DNA from: Methylobacterium sp. J-090
GTDB taxonomy: Bacteria; Pseudomonadota; Alphaproteobacteria; Rhizobiales; Beijerinckiaceae
Length of the DNA: 64,000 nt
Assembly: GCF_022829345.1 (NCBI RefSeq)
Contig: NZ_JAKSXV010000060.1
Location: 51,122-115,121 of the forward strand
Direction of reading: 5' to 3'
The notes beneath the pieces are model-generated. The model saw only the letters and a list, made by a program, of their open reading frames with translations. It was not told where the DNA came from and did no database searches. Shown piece after piece: positions 8,151 to 18,400 of the stretch (position 1 is the first letter of the stretch; every line of letters begins with the position of its first letter). A program made the position numbers and the translations under genes.

Positions 8151-10511
8151 TTAGGCCGCCCGGTCGAGCTCACCCGGCGCGCGGCCCTGGACCACGGAGG
8201 CCGGGCGGCCGATCAGGTAGCCCTGCACGGCGTCGCACCCGATCGCGCGGAGCAGGGCGAGCTGATCGGGGGTCTCCACCCCCTCCGCCAGGGTCGCGAT
8301 GCCCATGTCGCGGCCCATCTGGGTCACGGCCTTGATGACGGCCAGGGACTGCCTGTCGCTCAGGGCCGCGGCGACGAAGCTCCGGTCGATCTTGATCCGA
8401 TCGAGGGGGAGGTCGCGCAGGTGGGCCAGGGACGAGTAGCCCGTGCCGAAATCGTCCATGGCGATCCGGATGCCGAGCTGGCGGAGGGACCGCAGGACGT
8501 GGGCGATCTGGCGCCCGTCCTCCACGAGGGCGGTCTCGGTCAGTTCGAGCTCCAGGCGATGCGCGGGCAGGCCGCTGCGCGCCAGCGCGTCGGTGACGTG
8601 GGACAGCAGGCGCGGTGAGCGCAGCTGGACCGCCGACACGTTGACGGCGAGGTGCTGGTCCGCGGGCCAGCGCGCCGCCTCGCGGCAGGCCTGCTCCAGC
8701 ACCCACCGCCCGATCGGCACGATCGAGCCGTTGTCTTCGGCGAGGGGAATGAACTCGGCCGGCGAGACCAGCCCGCGATGCGGGTGGTTCCAGCGGATCA
8801 ACGCCTCGTAGGAGACGATCCGATCGTCCGCCAGCGACAGGATCGGCTGGTAGACGAGGTGGAACTGCTGCTGGGCGAGGGCCGCCCGCAGGTCGTTCTC
8901 GAGATGGCCGCGCTCGGCGATCGCCTCGATCATCCCGGGCTGGTAGCTCATCGCCTGCCCGCGCCCGCGGCGCTTGGCCTCGTAGAGGGCGATGTCGGCC
9001 CGCTGCATCAGGTCATCGGGTCCGGTGCTGTCGCGGGCGCTGCAGACGCCGATGCTGCAGCCGATCACCACCGTCACGCTGTCGAGGGCGTAGGGCCGCT
9101 CGATCTCCGCGACGATCCGTTGGGCCAGCGCCTCCCCGAACGCGCCGTCGCCCGGCGCCAGGATCGCGAGCTCGTCGCCGCCGTGGCGCGCGATGAAGCC
9201 CTCCGGGCCGAGGTGACCGCGCAGGCGCGCCGCGACGGCGACGAGGAGCTGGTCGCCGACGGAATGACCGAAGGTGTCGTTGACGGACTTGAAGCGGTCG
9301 AGGTCGAGCAGGAGAAGGGTGGACGGCTCCTGGCTGCGATGGCTGGCGAGCATCCGCTCGCTGAGCCCGCGCCGGTTGCACAGCCCCGTCAGGGGATCGT
9401 GATAGGCGAGATGCGAGATCTCCTCCTGCGCGCGCCTGTCTCGGGTCACGTCGTCGTAGGTGAGGACGGCGCCGGTCTCGACGGGCTGGCAGGCGATGGA
9501 CAGGATGCGGCCGTCCTCGAAATGATGTTCGACCCGGGTCTCTTCCGCCTTGGCCAACCAGAGCCAGTGATTGCGCACCACCCGGGCGACCCGGTCGGCA
9601 TCCCAGCCGTTGGCATCGCCCGTCGCCTGGAGGAACCGATCGAGGCGCATGCCCACGAACATGTCGGCCGGGGCGAGACCGAGCATCCCGCACAGGCGCT
9701 GGTTGTAGAGCTCGATCGTCCCGGTCCGCGAGATCTTCAGGATGCCGTTCGACATGTTCTGGAGCGCGGTCGCCAGAACCGTCAGGTGGGCCGTTTCCTG
9801 AGCCTCGAACCGCCGGGTCGCGACCAGGGCGAGGAAGGCCCCGAGGATCAGGATCGCCGCGCCGGCCGCCGTCAGGATGCTGAGGGACAGCTGGATGTTC
9901 GGGAGCATCCGGTCGATGTGCTGTCCCTCGAGGACGGTCCCGGCGAGCGAGATGAAGTGCACCCCGCACACCGCCAGCACGATCAGCAGGCACGGCACGC
10001 CGTAGGGGTGACGCCCCCGGGGGAGGACGCGCAGCAGGGCGAGGAGCGCCGCGCCCCAGAGGCAGGCGAGGCCGTTGGCCAGGAGGGACTGGCGCTGGGC
10101 GCAGCCCTCGAGGGCCGCCATGCCGGTGATGTGCATCACGCCGATGCCGAGCCCCGACGCCGCGCCGAGGACGCCGCGCAACCACCGGCCGGACGGCAGC
10201 GTCGAGAGGGCGAAGGGCAGGCCGACCGCGAGGACGGCGATCCCGGCCGACACCAGGGTGGTCCCGAAATCGTAGCCCAGGATGAGGTCGGTTCGGTAGC
10301 CGAGCATCGCCATGAAATGCGTCGTCCAGACCCCCAGCCCGGCGGCGAACGCCGCGCCGAGGAGCCAGCGGATGCGTCGCGCCCGCGGGGCCGCTTCGGC
10401 CTTCTGCAGCAGGTGCACCATCAGGCCGGCGCTGAGCGCGCAGATCGTCGCCGCGGCCAGGACGAAGCTGACCGCCTGACTTTCCAGAAGCGCGATGAAG
10501 GTCGACATCAT
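8151..10511 (-). CDS. MHYT-PAS-GGDEF-EAL membrane cyclic-di-GMP protein
   Basis: A 786-residue inner-membrane protein. Seven or so hydrophobic segments in the first 240 residues carry the MHYT sensor repeats (THFMAMLGY, GVMHITGMA, CGVHFISLAG), a domain proposed to sense diatomic gases through copper. A PAS-like domain (about 265-380) follows. The GGDEF domain comes next, whose signature reads GGDEL (444-448), and then a full EAL domain (YEALIRWNHP near 568, the DDFGTGYSSL block). The intact EAL suggests phosphodiesterase activity; GGDEL may or may not be active. Start taken at the ATGATG pair 10511/10508; a longer frame to 10625 looks non-coding. It is divergent from the phytochrome gene. Confidence 0.88.
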   Translation of the reverse strand: MMSTFIALLESQAVSFVLAAATICALSAGLMVHLLQKAEAAPRARRIRWLLGAAFAAGLGVWTTHFMAMLGYRTDLILGYDFGTTLVSAGIAVLAVGLPFALSTLPSGRWLRGVLGAASGLGIGVMHITGMAALEGCAQRQSLLANGLACLWGAALLALLRVLPRGRHPYGVPCLLIVLAVCGVHFISLAGTVLEGQHIDRMLPNIQLSLSILTAAGAAILILGAFLALVATRRFEAQETAHLTVLATALQNMSNGILKISRTGTIELYNQRLCGMLGLAPADMFVGMRLDRFLQATGDANGWDADRVARVVRNHWLWLAKAEETRVEHHFEDGRILSIACQPVETGAVLTYDDVTRDRRAQEEISHLAYHDPLTGLCNRRGLSERMLASHRSQEPSTLLLLDLDRFKSVNDTFGHSVGDQLLVAVAARLRGHLGPEGFIARHGGDELAILAPGDGAFGEALAQRIVAEIERPYALDSVTVVIGCSIGVCSARDSTGPDDLMQRADIALYEAKRRGRGQAMSYQPGMIEAIAERGHLENDLRAALAQQQFHLVYQPILSLADDRIVSYEALIRWNHPHRGLVSPAEFIPLAEDNGSIVPIGRWVLEQACREAARWPADQHLAVNVSAVQLRSPRLLSHVTDALARSGLPAHRLELELTETALVEDGRQIAHVLRSLRQLGIRIAMDDFGTGYSSLAHLRDLPLDRIKIDRSFVAAALSDRQSLAVIKAVTQMGRDMGIATLAEGVETPDQLALLRAIGCDAVQGYLIGRPASVVQGRAPGELDRAA

Positions 10512-10895
10512 GCCTCGACATCGAGTCAAACACCTTCGCTCTTCCTTAAAATTCATCGTTAAAGAAGCGTCTATCGCGCCCGGCGGAGCGATTTCCTCAG
10601 GCACACGCGCGTCGCCGCCAGGCAACTCCGATGATCACTATGACGTGATGAGAAGGTTTATCCTGTCATCGACGACTCGACACAATCTTATCGAGAACAT
10701 TAAAGCCGCTCTCACGCATACGGCGACCTGAAATCGTCGATGGCCCAGCACCACGGGGGGCAAACCGGGCCGGCGGGTGGAACTTAACTGGAGCGCGGCC
10801 CCCGATCCTGCGCCCTTGTGCGCGTTTCACGGACCGGCCCAAGCTGATATCGAGAAGGCGGTGCCGGGCGGCCTTGCATCCTCGGAGCATCATCC
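10512..10895. other. Divergent promoter region between the MHYT-GGDEF-EAL and phytochrome genes
   Basis: 384 bases without a credible gene. The segment 10540-10700 is AT-richer and must carry both promoters. I could not fix -35/-10 pairs with confidence. Confidence 0.4.
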
Positions 10896-13169
10896 TTGAA
10901 CCAACGGACCGAACGCGCGACGGGCCTCGACCTGACGGTCTGCGACCGCGAGCCCATCCATATCGTCGGCAGCGTGCAGCCGCACGGGTTCCTCCTCGTC
11001 CTCGATGCGGCGAGCCTGACCATCGTCCAGGCCAGCGCGAATGCGCCGGCGGCCGCCGCAGTCGGGACGGCCCTCGACGGAGCGCTCCCGGAGCTTGCCG
11101 CCGTCGTCCGGCGCCATCTCGCGGACCCGGTGGACCAGGACGGCGCCCTCTATCTGCGCACGGTGTGCCTGGGGACCGGCGCCGACCGGCAGGCCTACGA
11201 GGTCGCGGCGCACCGCGTCGGCGGCCTGGTCGTCGTCGAGCTCGAGGAGACGGACGACGCCTCCGGGGATTCCGGCCTGGATGCCCTGACGCCGAGGCTG
11301 CGCGCCTTCGTCCAGAACCTCCACGTGGCGCGCACGGTGGAGGATCTCTGTGCCCTCGTCGCCCAGGACATCCGGCGCATCACCGGATTCGACCGGGCCC
11401 TGGTGTACCGGTTCGACCGCGACTGGCACGGCACGGTGCTGGCCGAGGACGGCAACGGCGTGCTGCCGTCCTACCTCGACCTGCGCTTCCCGGCCTCCGA
11501 CATCCCGGCCCAGGCGCGCGAGCTCTACCGGCGCAACCGCCTGCGCATCATCCCGGATGCGGGCTACGTGCCGGTTCCGATCCGGCCGGCGCTGACGCCG
11601 TCGGGACAGCCGCTCGACCTGAGCCAGTCCGTCCTGCGCTCGGTCTCGCCGGTCCATGTCGAGTACATGCGCAACATGGGCACGATGGCCTCGATGTCCG
11701 TCTCGATCCTCGTCGACGGAGCGTTGTGGGGGCTCATTTCCTGCCACAACGGGGAACCCAAGCGGGTCCCGCTCCAGGCCCGCAACGCCTGCGACGTCCT
11801 CACCCAGATCTTCGCCCTGCAACTGTCCGCCCGCGAACGCGGCGACCAGGCCGAGCAACGCCTGGCCCTCGGCGCCGTGCAATCGCGCCTCCTCGGCTTC
11901 ATGGCGGAGGAGGACAGCTTCGTCAACGGGCTGCTCAAGCACCCCGAGGACGTGCTGGCGCTGGTGAATGCGGACGGTGCGGCCATCGTCACCGCGGAGC
12001 ATTGCCGGCTCCTCGGCGCGACGCCGCGGCAGGAGGAGGTGCGAATCCTGTACGAGTGGCTGTCCGCCAACACCGACGGGTCAGAGGTCTTCGTCACCGA
12101 AAGCCTGTCCGAAGCCTCTCCCGAAGCCAAGGTCTTCCCGCGCGCCGAGGCGTTCACGACCCTCGCCAGCGGCCTGCTGGCGATCTCCGTATCGAAGCGA
12201 TACGCGAGCTACATCCTCTGGTTCAGGCCCGAGGTGGTGCGGACGGTGAAATGGGGCGGCAATCCGGTCAAGGCGGTCCAGCCCGATCCGGCCGGCGGAC
12301 CCGACCGCCTGCACCCGCGAAAGTCCTTCGCGATCTGGGCGGAGACCCTCAAGGGCCGCTCCCTGCCGTGGTCCGTCTCCGAGATCGAGGCGGCCAAGGA
12401 TCTGCGCGCGTCGGTGCTCGGCATCGTGCTGCGCCGGGCCGAGGAGCTCGCCGCCCTGAGCGAGGAACTCCAGCGCTCGAACCGGGAACTGGAGGCGTTC
12501 TCCTACTCGGTCAGCCACGACCTGCGCGCGCCCTTCCGGCACATCGTCGGCTACGCGAACCTCCTGAAGAACCGCGAATCGGCCAACCTCTCCGGGAAGG
12601 GGCGACACTACGTCGAGACTATCATCGAGGCGGCGTTCTCGGCGGGCACCCTCGTCGACAACCTGCTGTCGTTCTCGCAGATGGGCCGGCACGCCCTGAA
12701 CCGGATCTCGGGCGACATGAACACCCTCGTGGAGGAGGTCCGCCGCAAGGTGCTGCGCGACGTGGAGCCCGGCCGCGTCGTCCGGTGGGAGATCGCGCAG
12801 CTGGGACGGGCCTACGCCGATCCCTTCATGCTGCGCCTCGTGCTCGAGAACCTGTTCTCGAACGCGGTGAAGTACACGCGCGGCCGGGCCGAGGCGGTCA
12901 TCGAGGTCGGACGCCTGCCGCCCAGGGACGGCGAGGCGGTGTTCTTCGTGCGCGACAATGGCGCCGGCTTCGACATGGCCTATGTCGACAAGCTGTTCGG
13001 GGTGTTCCAGCGCCTGCACCGGGTCGAGGAGTTCGAGGGCACCGGCATCGGACTCGCCAACGTGCGCCGCATCGTCGAGCGCCACGGCGGACGGACCTGG
13101 GCCGAGGGCGTCCTCAACCAGGGCGCGACGTTCACTTTCACGCTGCCCCTGCGGGCGGAGGAACACTGA
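10896..13169 (+). CDS. Bacteriophytochrome histidine kinase
   Basis: A 757-residue red/far-red photoreceptor kinase. Domains in order: N-terminal extension and PAS (1-120) with Cys16 in the VCDREPIHI segment, the usual biliverdin attachment cysteine; GAF (about 135-310) with PASDIP at 199-204 and His254; PHY (about 325-505) with the tongue motif PRKSF at 474-478; HisKA with phospho-acceptor His541 (SVSHDLRAPF); and HATPase with NLFSNAVKYT, DNGAGFD and GTGIGLANV. All chromophore-pocket and kinase signatures are intact. The start is TTG 10896 with CGGAG 8 bases upstream. The partner response regulator starts one base after the stop. No haem oxygenase gene is in the window. Confidence 0.95.
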   Translation: MNQRTERATGLDLTVCDREPIHIVGSVQPHGFLLVLDAASLTIVQASANAPAAAAVGTALDGALPELAAVVRRHLADPVDQDGALYLRTVCLGTGADRQAYEVAAHRVGGLVVVELEETDDASGDSGLDALTPRLRAFVQNLHVARTVEDLCALVAQDIRRITGFDRALVYRFDRDWHGTVLAEDGNGVLPSYLDLRFPASDIPAQARELYRRNRLRIIPDAGYVPVPIRPALTPSGQPLDLSQSVLRSVSPVHVEYMRNMGTMASMSVSILVDGALWGLISCHNGEPKRVPLQARNACDVLTQIFALQLSARERGDQAEQRLALGAVQSRLLGFMAEEDSFVNGLLKHPEDVLALVNADGAAIVTAEHCRLLGATPRQEEVRILYEWLSANTDGSEVFVTESLSEASPEAKVFPRAEAFTTLASGLLAISVSKRYASYILWFRPEVVRTVKWGGNPVKAVQPDPAGGPDRLHPRKSFAIWAETLKGRSLPWSVSEIEAAKDLRASVLGIVLRRAEELAALSEELQRSNRELEAFSYSVSHDLRAPFRHIVGYANLLKNRESANLSGKGRHYVETIIEAAFSAGTLVDNLLSFSQMGRHALNRISGDMNTLVEEVRRKVLRDVEPGRVVRWEIAQLGRAYADPFMLRLVLENLFSNAVKYTRGRAEAVIEVGRLPPRDGEAVFFVRDNGAGFDMAYVDKLFGVFQRLHRVEEFEGTGIGLANVRRIVERHGGRTWAEGVLNQGATFTFTLPLRAEEH

Positions 13170-13170
13170 G

Positions 13171-13632
13171 ATGGCCGGATTGAAGCCGATTCTCCTCGTC
13201 GAGGACAACCCGAACGACATCGAATTGACGATGGCCGCCCTCGAATCCAGCCAGCTCGCCAACGAGATCGTCATTTGCCGGGACGGCGCGGAGGCGCTTG
13301 ACTGGATCTACCGGCGGGGACCGCACGAGAAGCGGCAACCGCAGGACCCGGCCGTGATCCTCCTCGACCTGAAGCTGCCGAAGGTCGACGGCCTCGAGGT
13401 GCTGGCCAAGGTGAAGCGCGATCCGGCGACCCGGGGCATCCCGGTGGTGATGCTGACCTCGTCGCGCGAGGAAACTGACGTGGTGCGTTCCTACGACCTC
13501 GGGGTGAACGCATTCGTGGTGAAGCCCGTTGGGTTCGATGAGTTCTTCGCCGCCATCAAGGACCTCGGGGTATTCTGGGCCGTCCTGAACGAGGCGCCGC
13601 CGCACAGGGGAGGCTGGCCATCCAACGTCTGA
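13171..13632 (+). CDS. Single-domain response regulator, phytochrome partner
   Basis: A 153-residue CheY/Rcp1-type receiver with no output domain. It has the acid pair (EDN at 11-13), phospho-acceptor Asp66 in ILLDLKLPK, and the conserved Lys near residue 118 (VVKPV). It begins one base after the phytochrome stop, so the two are almost surely co-translated. By analogy with Rcp1-type partners it should take phosphate from the phytochrome. Its 3' end overlaps the start region of the next kinase. Confidence 0.92.
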   Translation: MAGLKPILLVEDNPNDIELTMAALESSQLANEIVICRDGAEALDWIYRRGPHEKRQPQDPAVILLDLKLPKVDGLEVLAKVKRDPATRGIPVVMLTSSREETDVVRSYDLGVNAFVVKPVGFDEFFAAIKDLGVFWAVLNEAPPHRGGWPSNV

Positions 13633-15344
13633 CCGGGCGCTCCGACGCCCTGCGCATCCTTCACCTCGAGGACAGCGACCTCGACGCCGAGCTGATCGAG
13701 GCGGAGCTGGAGGCCATCGGCCACCCGGTGGTGATCGAACGGGTCATGACCCGCGACGATTTCGCGGCCGCGGCCCTGCCCGCCCGGCACGATCTCATCC
13801 TGGCGGACTACGTCCTGCCGACCTTCGACGGCATCAGCGCGCTTGGCATCGCCCGCGCGCAATGCCCCGAGATCCCGTTCGTGTTCTGCTCGGGCACCCT
13901 CGGCGAGGACGTCGCCGTCGAGGCCCTGAAGAACGGCGCCACGGACTACATCACCAAGCAGCGCCTCGACCGGATGCCCCGCACCATCATCCGTGCCCTG
14001 GCCGAGGCCAGGGCACGCGCCGACCGGCATGCGGCCGAGGCGGCGCTGCAGGCCGTCAACGAGACCCTGGAGATTCGCATCATCGAGCGGACCCGCGAGC
14101 TCGCCGAGGCCAATGCCGAGCTCAAGCACGAGATCGCCGAGCGCGAGCGGGCCGAGGATGCCCTCCGGCTGAACCAGCGGCTCGAAGCCGTCGGACAACT
14201 GACGAGCGGCGTCGCCCACGACTTCAACAACCTCCTGACGGTCATCGCCGGCAACATCGAGTTCCTGGAGCGTGTGGTGTCCGACGAGCGCTCGAAGCGG
14301 CGGCTCGCGATGATGAAGGGGGCGGCCGACCGCGGCGCCCGTCTCACGGCGCAGCTCCTCGCGTTCTCGCGACGTCAGCGCCTGGAGCCGACCCCGGTCG
14401 GCCTGAACCAGACCGTCGCGTCCATGGGCGACCTCCTGCAGAGCTCCATCGGCGGAGCGGTCCAGATCGAGACCCTGCTCCAGGCCGACCTGTGGCCCGC
14501 CCTGGTCGACGCCACCCAGATCGAGCTCGTGATCCTGAACCTCGCCATCAATGCCCGGGACGCCATGGCGGTGGGCGGGCGACTGACCGTCGAGACCGCC
14601 AACGTCACCATCACGGGTGCTCCCTCGCGGCCGGAGCAGCCCCAGCCCGGCGAGTACGTGATGGTCTCGGTGAGCGATACCGGGACCGGCATGACCCCCG
14701 AGGTGCGCGCCCGGGTGTTCGAGCCGTTCTTCACGACGAAGGAGGTCGGCAAGGGTTCGGGCCTCGGCCTCGCCCAGGTCTACGGCTTCGTGAAGCAGTC
14801 CGGCGGCGGCATCCGCATCGACACGGTGTCGGGCGAAGGGACCTCGATCAAGGTCTACCTGCCGCGTGTGGACGGCGACGCATCGGCCGCACCCCCTCGC
14901 CCCGGGCCCATCGATTGCGCGCGCGCGCATCCGCCCGGCAGCAGGCCGATCCTGCTGGTGGTCGACGACGACGCCGAGGTCCGCGAGGTCACGACGACCC
15001 GGCTCGCCGAGGCGGGCTACGACGTGCGCGAGGCCCCCTCGGGCCTTCAGGCCCTGGCCGCCCTCGAAGCGGACCCGTGCGTCGACCTCGTCGTGCTCGA
15101 CTTCGCCATGCCGGGCATGAACGGCGCCGAGGCGGCCATCGAGATCCGCAAGCGCTGGCCGGGCATGCCCATCCTGTTCGTCACGGGCTTCGCCGACACC
15201 GACGCGCTGACGAAGGCGGGCGTCGACCGGTCCGACGGGATCGTGCTGAAGCCGTTTCGCGTCGGCGAACTCGAACGCAAGGTCGCCAACGCCCTCGCCG
15301 CGCCGATGGCCCCGGGATTGCGGCTGGTCTCCAACCGTTCGTAG
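13620..15344 (+). CDS. Hybrid histidine kinase with two receiver domains; start codon non-standard
   Basis: About 574 residues. The N-terminal receiver has LHLEDSDLDAE and Asp63 (ADYVLPTFDG). A coiled coil (about 135-190) follows, then HisKA with His200 (SGVAHDFNN), HATPase, and a C-terminal receiver (VVDDDAE, Asp494 in VLDFAMPG). The first receiver strand is encoded from about 13650, yet no ATG, GTG or TTG occurs in this frame between the upstream stop at 13539 and GTG 13728, which lies inside the domain. A strong AGGGGAGG (13606-13613) stands 6 bases before an ATC codon at 13620, so I place the start there. GTG 13728 would give a truncated receiver. It is probably co-transcribed with the phytochrome. 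Confidence 0.8.
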   Translation: MQRLTGRSDALRILHLEDSDLDAELIEAELEAIGHPVVIERVMTRDDFAAAALPARHDLILADYVLPTFDGISALGIARAQCPEIPFVFCSGTLGEDVAVEALKNGATDYITKQRLDRMPRTIIRALAEARARADRHAAEAALQAVNETLEIRIIERTRELAEANAELKHEIAERERAEDALRLNQRLEAVGQLTSGVAHDFNNLLTVIAGNIEFLERVVSDERSKRRLAMMKGAADRGARLTAQLLAFSRRQRLEPTPVGLNQTVASMGDLLQSSIGGAVQIETLLQADLWPALVDATQIELVILNLAINARDAMAVGGRLTVETANVTITGAPSRPEQPQPGEYVMVSVSDTGTGMTPEVRARVFEPFFTTKEVGKGSGLGLAQVYGFVKQSGGGIRIDTVSGEGTSIKVYLPRVDGDASAAPPRPGPIDCARAHPPGSRPILLVVDDDAEVREVTTTRLAEAGYDVREAPSGLQALAALEADPCVDLVVLDFAMPGMNGAEAAIEIRKRWPGMPILFVTGFADTDALTKAGVDRSDGIVLKPFRVGELERKVANALAAPMAPGLRLVSNRS

Positions 15345-15392
15345 ACGGGCCAAAGTCCCGACCGCGGACACGGGGTCGCCGCGTCGGCCCGT
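15345..15392. terminator. Putative two-way terminator between convergent genes
   Basis: ACGGGCC (15345-15351) pairs with GGCCCGT (15386-15392), with a second CGCGG/CCGCG pairing inside. It lies between the hybrid kinase (+) and the restriction-modification gene (-). No T run. Confidence 0.35.
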
Positions 15393-15407
15393 GCCCGGCC
15401 CGGGATC

Positions 15408-18400
15408 TCACGTCTCGGCGGGTTCGGGCACCGGCCTGTCGGCGAGGATCGGCACGGGGGGGATTGGTACGTCGGGAATCGGCACGGCGAAGCCTCGGGC
15501 GGGAGGCCCGAGCAGCGCCTCGACATCGGCGTCGATGCGCGCCGCGATCCCGTCCGCCAGCAGGGCCGCCCGCACGCCGGCGCGCGCCCTCTGGAACGGC
15601 GCGCCGGGCGGGATCGCCACGGCGGCGGCGACGGCCTCAGCGGCCTCGGCCCCCGCCGCCAGGGCCGCGTGCAGGGCCGAGCGGGCGTCGAAGAGCGGGA
15701 TCGGCAGGGTGAACATCAGCTTGTCGAAATGCCGGGCCCCCTGCTCGCCCCTGGCCTGCAGCAGGGCGATCCGCCGGCGGGCGGCCTCGCTGTTGAGGAT
15801 GGCGAGGAGGTAGAGGCCTTCCGCGCGGCTCGCCACGGCGGCCCAGTACAGGGTGTCGTCGATGACGCCGTCCCCGTCGAGGAGGCAGGCCGCCGGGCGG
15901 GTGCCGGCCTTGGCGAACACCACCCGCAGGGGCGCCGGGGGACACTGGACCGTGAGCTTGCGGTTGTAGTCCCAGCCCTGCTTCAGGGTCATGGTGCCGG
16001 CGCTCTTCTGCGTCCAGGCCGCCTCGGCCTCGCGCAGCCACGCCGCGAGGCGGGGCGCCCCGTGGCCGGCGGCCTGCCGCGCATCGAGGAGGACGTCGTC
16101 CTCCAGCGGGATCACGCCCTCGGCCGGCTCCAGGGCGCGGAACGGGGCGATGGACGCGCCGAGATGGACCCGGCGGAGGTAGCGCGCCTCGATGGCCCCC
16201 TGCTGGCCCGGATGATCGCGCCAGGGCGACTTCTCCAGGGACGAGCGGCGGCTGCGGACCAGGGGCGCGCCGGGGTTGGCGCCGAGGCGGCCCACGGGGA
16301 CGCGTTCCACGAGGCAGAGCACGCGGGGGACCAGGGCGGCGCCCTGGCGGAAGCGGTCGCGGTAGGGCGAGCCGGCGGCGAAGTTCGCCGCGAGGGGGGC
16401 CGGGGCGTCGCGCAGGACGAGGTATCGATCGGCCAGGGCCTCGGGCGCGTCCTTCGACGGCAGGCGGCCGGCGAAGGCCGTCACCCGGCCCGGCGTCGGC
16501 CGCGCCGGGCCGCCCGTCACCTCGGCGAACAGCACGCAGGTCGGCACCCGGAAGACCGGGGCCACCGCCTGGTTGTCGAGCATCCAGCCCTCCGTGAAGG
16601 CGACGGAGAGGCCGGTCCAGTCGCCCGTGCGGAAGGCGCGGAACTGGCCCCGGCTCAGGGCCGCCAGGGGCAGCACCATGGCGACGCGCCCGCCCGGCCG
16701 GCGCCCGCGCGGGCGGCGGGCGTAGAGTTCGGCGGCGCGGGCGAAGAACAGGGCCGAGAGGTCGGTCTGGGTGACGAGGTGGGCCTCCTCGGGGCCGACC
16801 CAGAGGCCGAGGCGCCGGGCGGTGTCGCGGAACCGCCGCTGCATCGCCGCGGCCATGAAGCGGTAGGACAGCCACGGCGGGTTGCCGATGACCACGTCGA
16901 CCCGCGCCCCGTCCGAGAGGGCCACGGGCCGGCTGAGGTTGCGCGCGACGAAACCCCAGACATGGTCGCGCCCGGCCCGGCGCAGGCGGTCGTAGGTGAG
17001 GTAGGTTCCCCGCAGGGTCCCGACCTGATCGGGCGGGACGCCGAGCCCCGGCAGGCTCGCGGCGAAGGCGTCGCCGCTCCAGCCCTCCTCGCTCGCCGCG
17101 TGGAGCGCGGTGATCACCCGGTCGAACCCGGCCGGATCGGCGCAGAGTTCGAGGGGAAAGCGCAGGAGCGGCGCGCCCTTGCGGCCCTCGCGGGGATCGC
17201 GCGGCACCTCGACGACGAGGTCGCGCTCGAGGCCGTCGCGGGTGACGTTCCACTGCAGGGCGTCGCCGAGATAGACCGGCAGCGACAGGTCCCCGTCCCG
17301 CTGCGGCAGGGCCTCGCCGAGCGCCAGGAGGTAGGTCACCCGGGCGAAGATGACCGCCACGGGATGGACGTCGAACCCCGTCACCCCGGCGCAGCAGCGG
17401 GCGGCGACGAGGCCCGGGGGAACGCCCGCCGCCAGCAGGGCCTCGCGCTTGAGGCGCACGGCGTGGAACAGGAAGCTGCCCGAGCCGCAGGCCGGATCGA
17501 GGCAGCTCTGGTCCGCCGGCGCGTCGAGGGCCCGGCGCACCACCTTCCGGGCGAGCCAGTCGGGCGTGTAGTACTCGCCGAGGTCGTGGCGCTGCTCGGG
17601 ATCGATGAGGGATTCGTAGAGCACCTTGAGGAGATCGACGTCGACGCTGCCGAGGTCGAACCGGGCGGCGTGGGCCGCGAGGCCGGCCACGATGGCGTCG
17701 CCGCCGGGCGCGTCGAGGACCCAGCCGAAGAAGTCGGTCTCGACGGCGCCGTGCACCCCGGCCTCCCGGAAATGCCGGCCGGACAGGAGATCGGCCGGCG
17801 TGGACCGGGCGAGGTTGGACGACTGGCCCATGGTGCCGGCGGCAATCGCCTTGGCCAGGATCACCAGGTAGGTGTGCTGGAGCCAGAGGGTGCTGTCGTC
17901 GATGGCCCGGCCGTAGACGAAGCCGAGGTGCCGCGACCAGAGCTGGCGCTTCAGTACGGCCTCCGGGTGGCGCGCCAGCCCGGCCCAGGCCCCGGCCAGG
18001 AGCCCGAGGGTCCGCGCGAAGGCGGCGCTCTCGCGCCCGAGCTCGCCGGTGATGCCGATGGCGTCGGCGGGCAGCCAGTCGCGCACGGCGATGACGCCCT
18101 CGAGCCAGGCGACGAGGCGGGCCGCCTCGGCCACCCGCACGTCGTGGCCGGTGAGTTCCACCAGGGCGCCGTCGCGCATCTCGTAGGCGGTGAAGGTCGC
18201 CCCGTCCGTGGCGAGGCCGACGTAGCGCTGGCCCGTCGCCCCCTCGCGCTCGGGCAGGTAGCGGGCGAGCTGGGCTTCGGCCGCCGGCCGCTCGCGGCGC
18301 AGATCCGTCTTGATCTCGATAATCGTGCGCCCGAGCAGGGCGTCGACGCGACCGTTAACCTCAGGTATCTTTCGCTCGAAAACGATCTGCTCGCTGCGCG

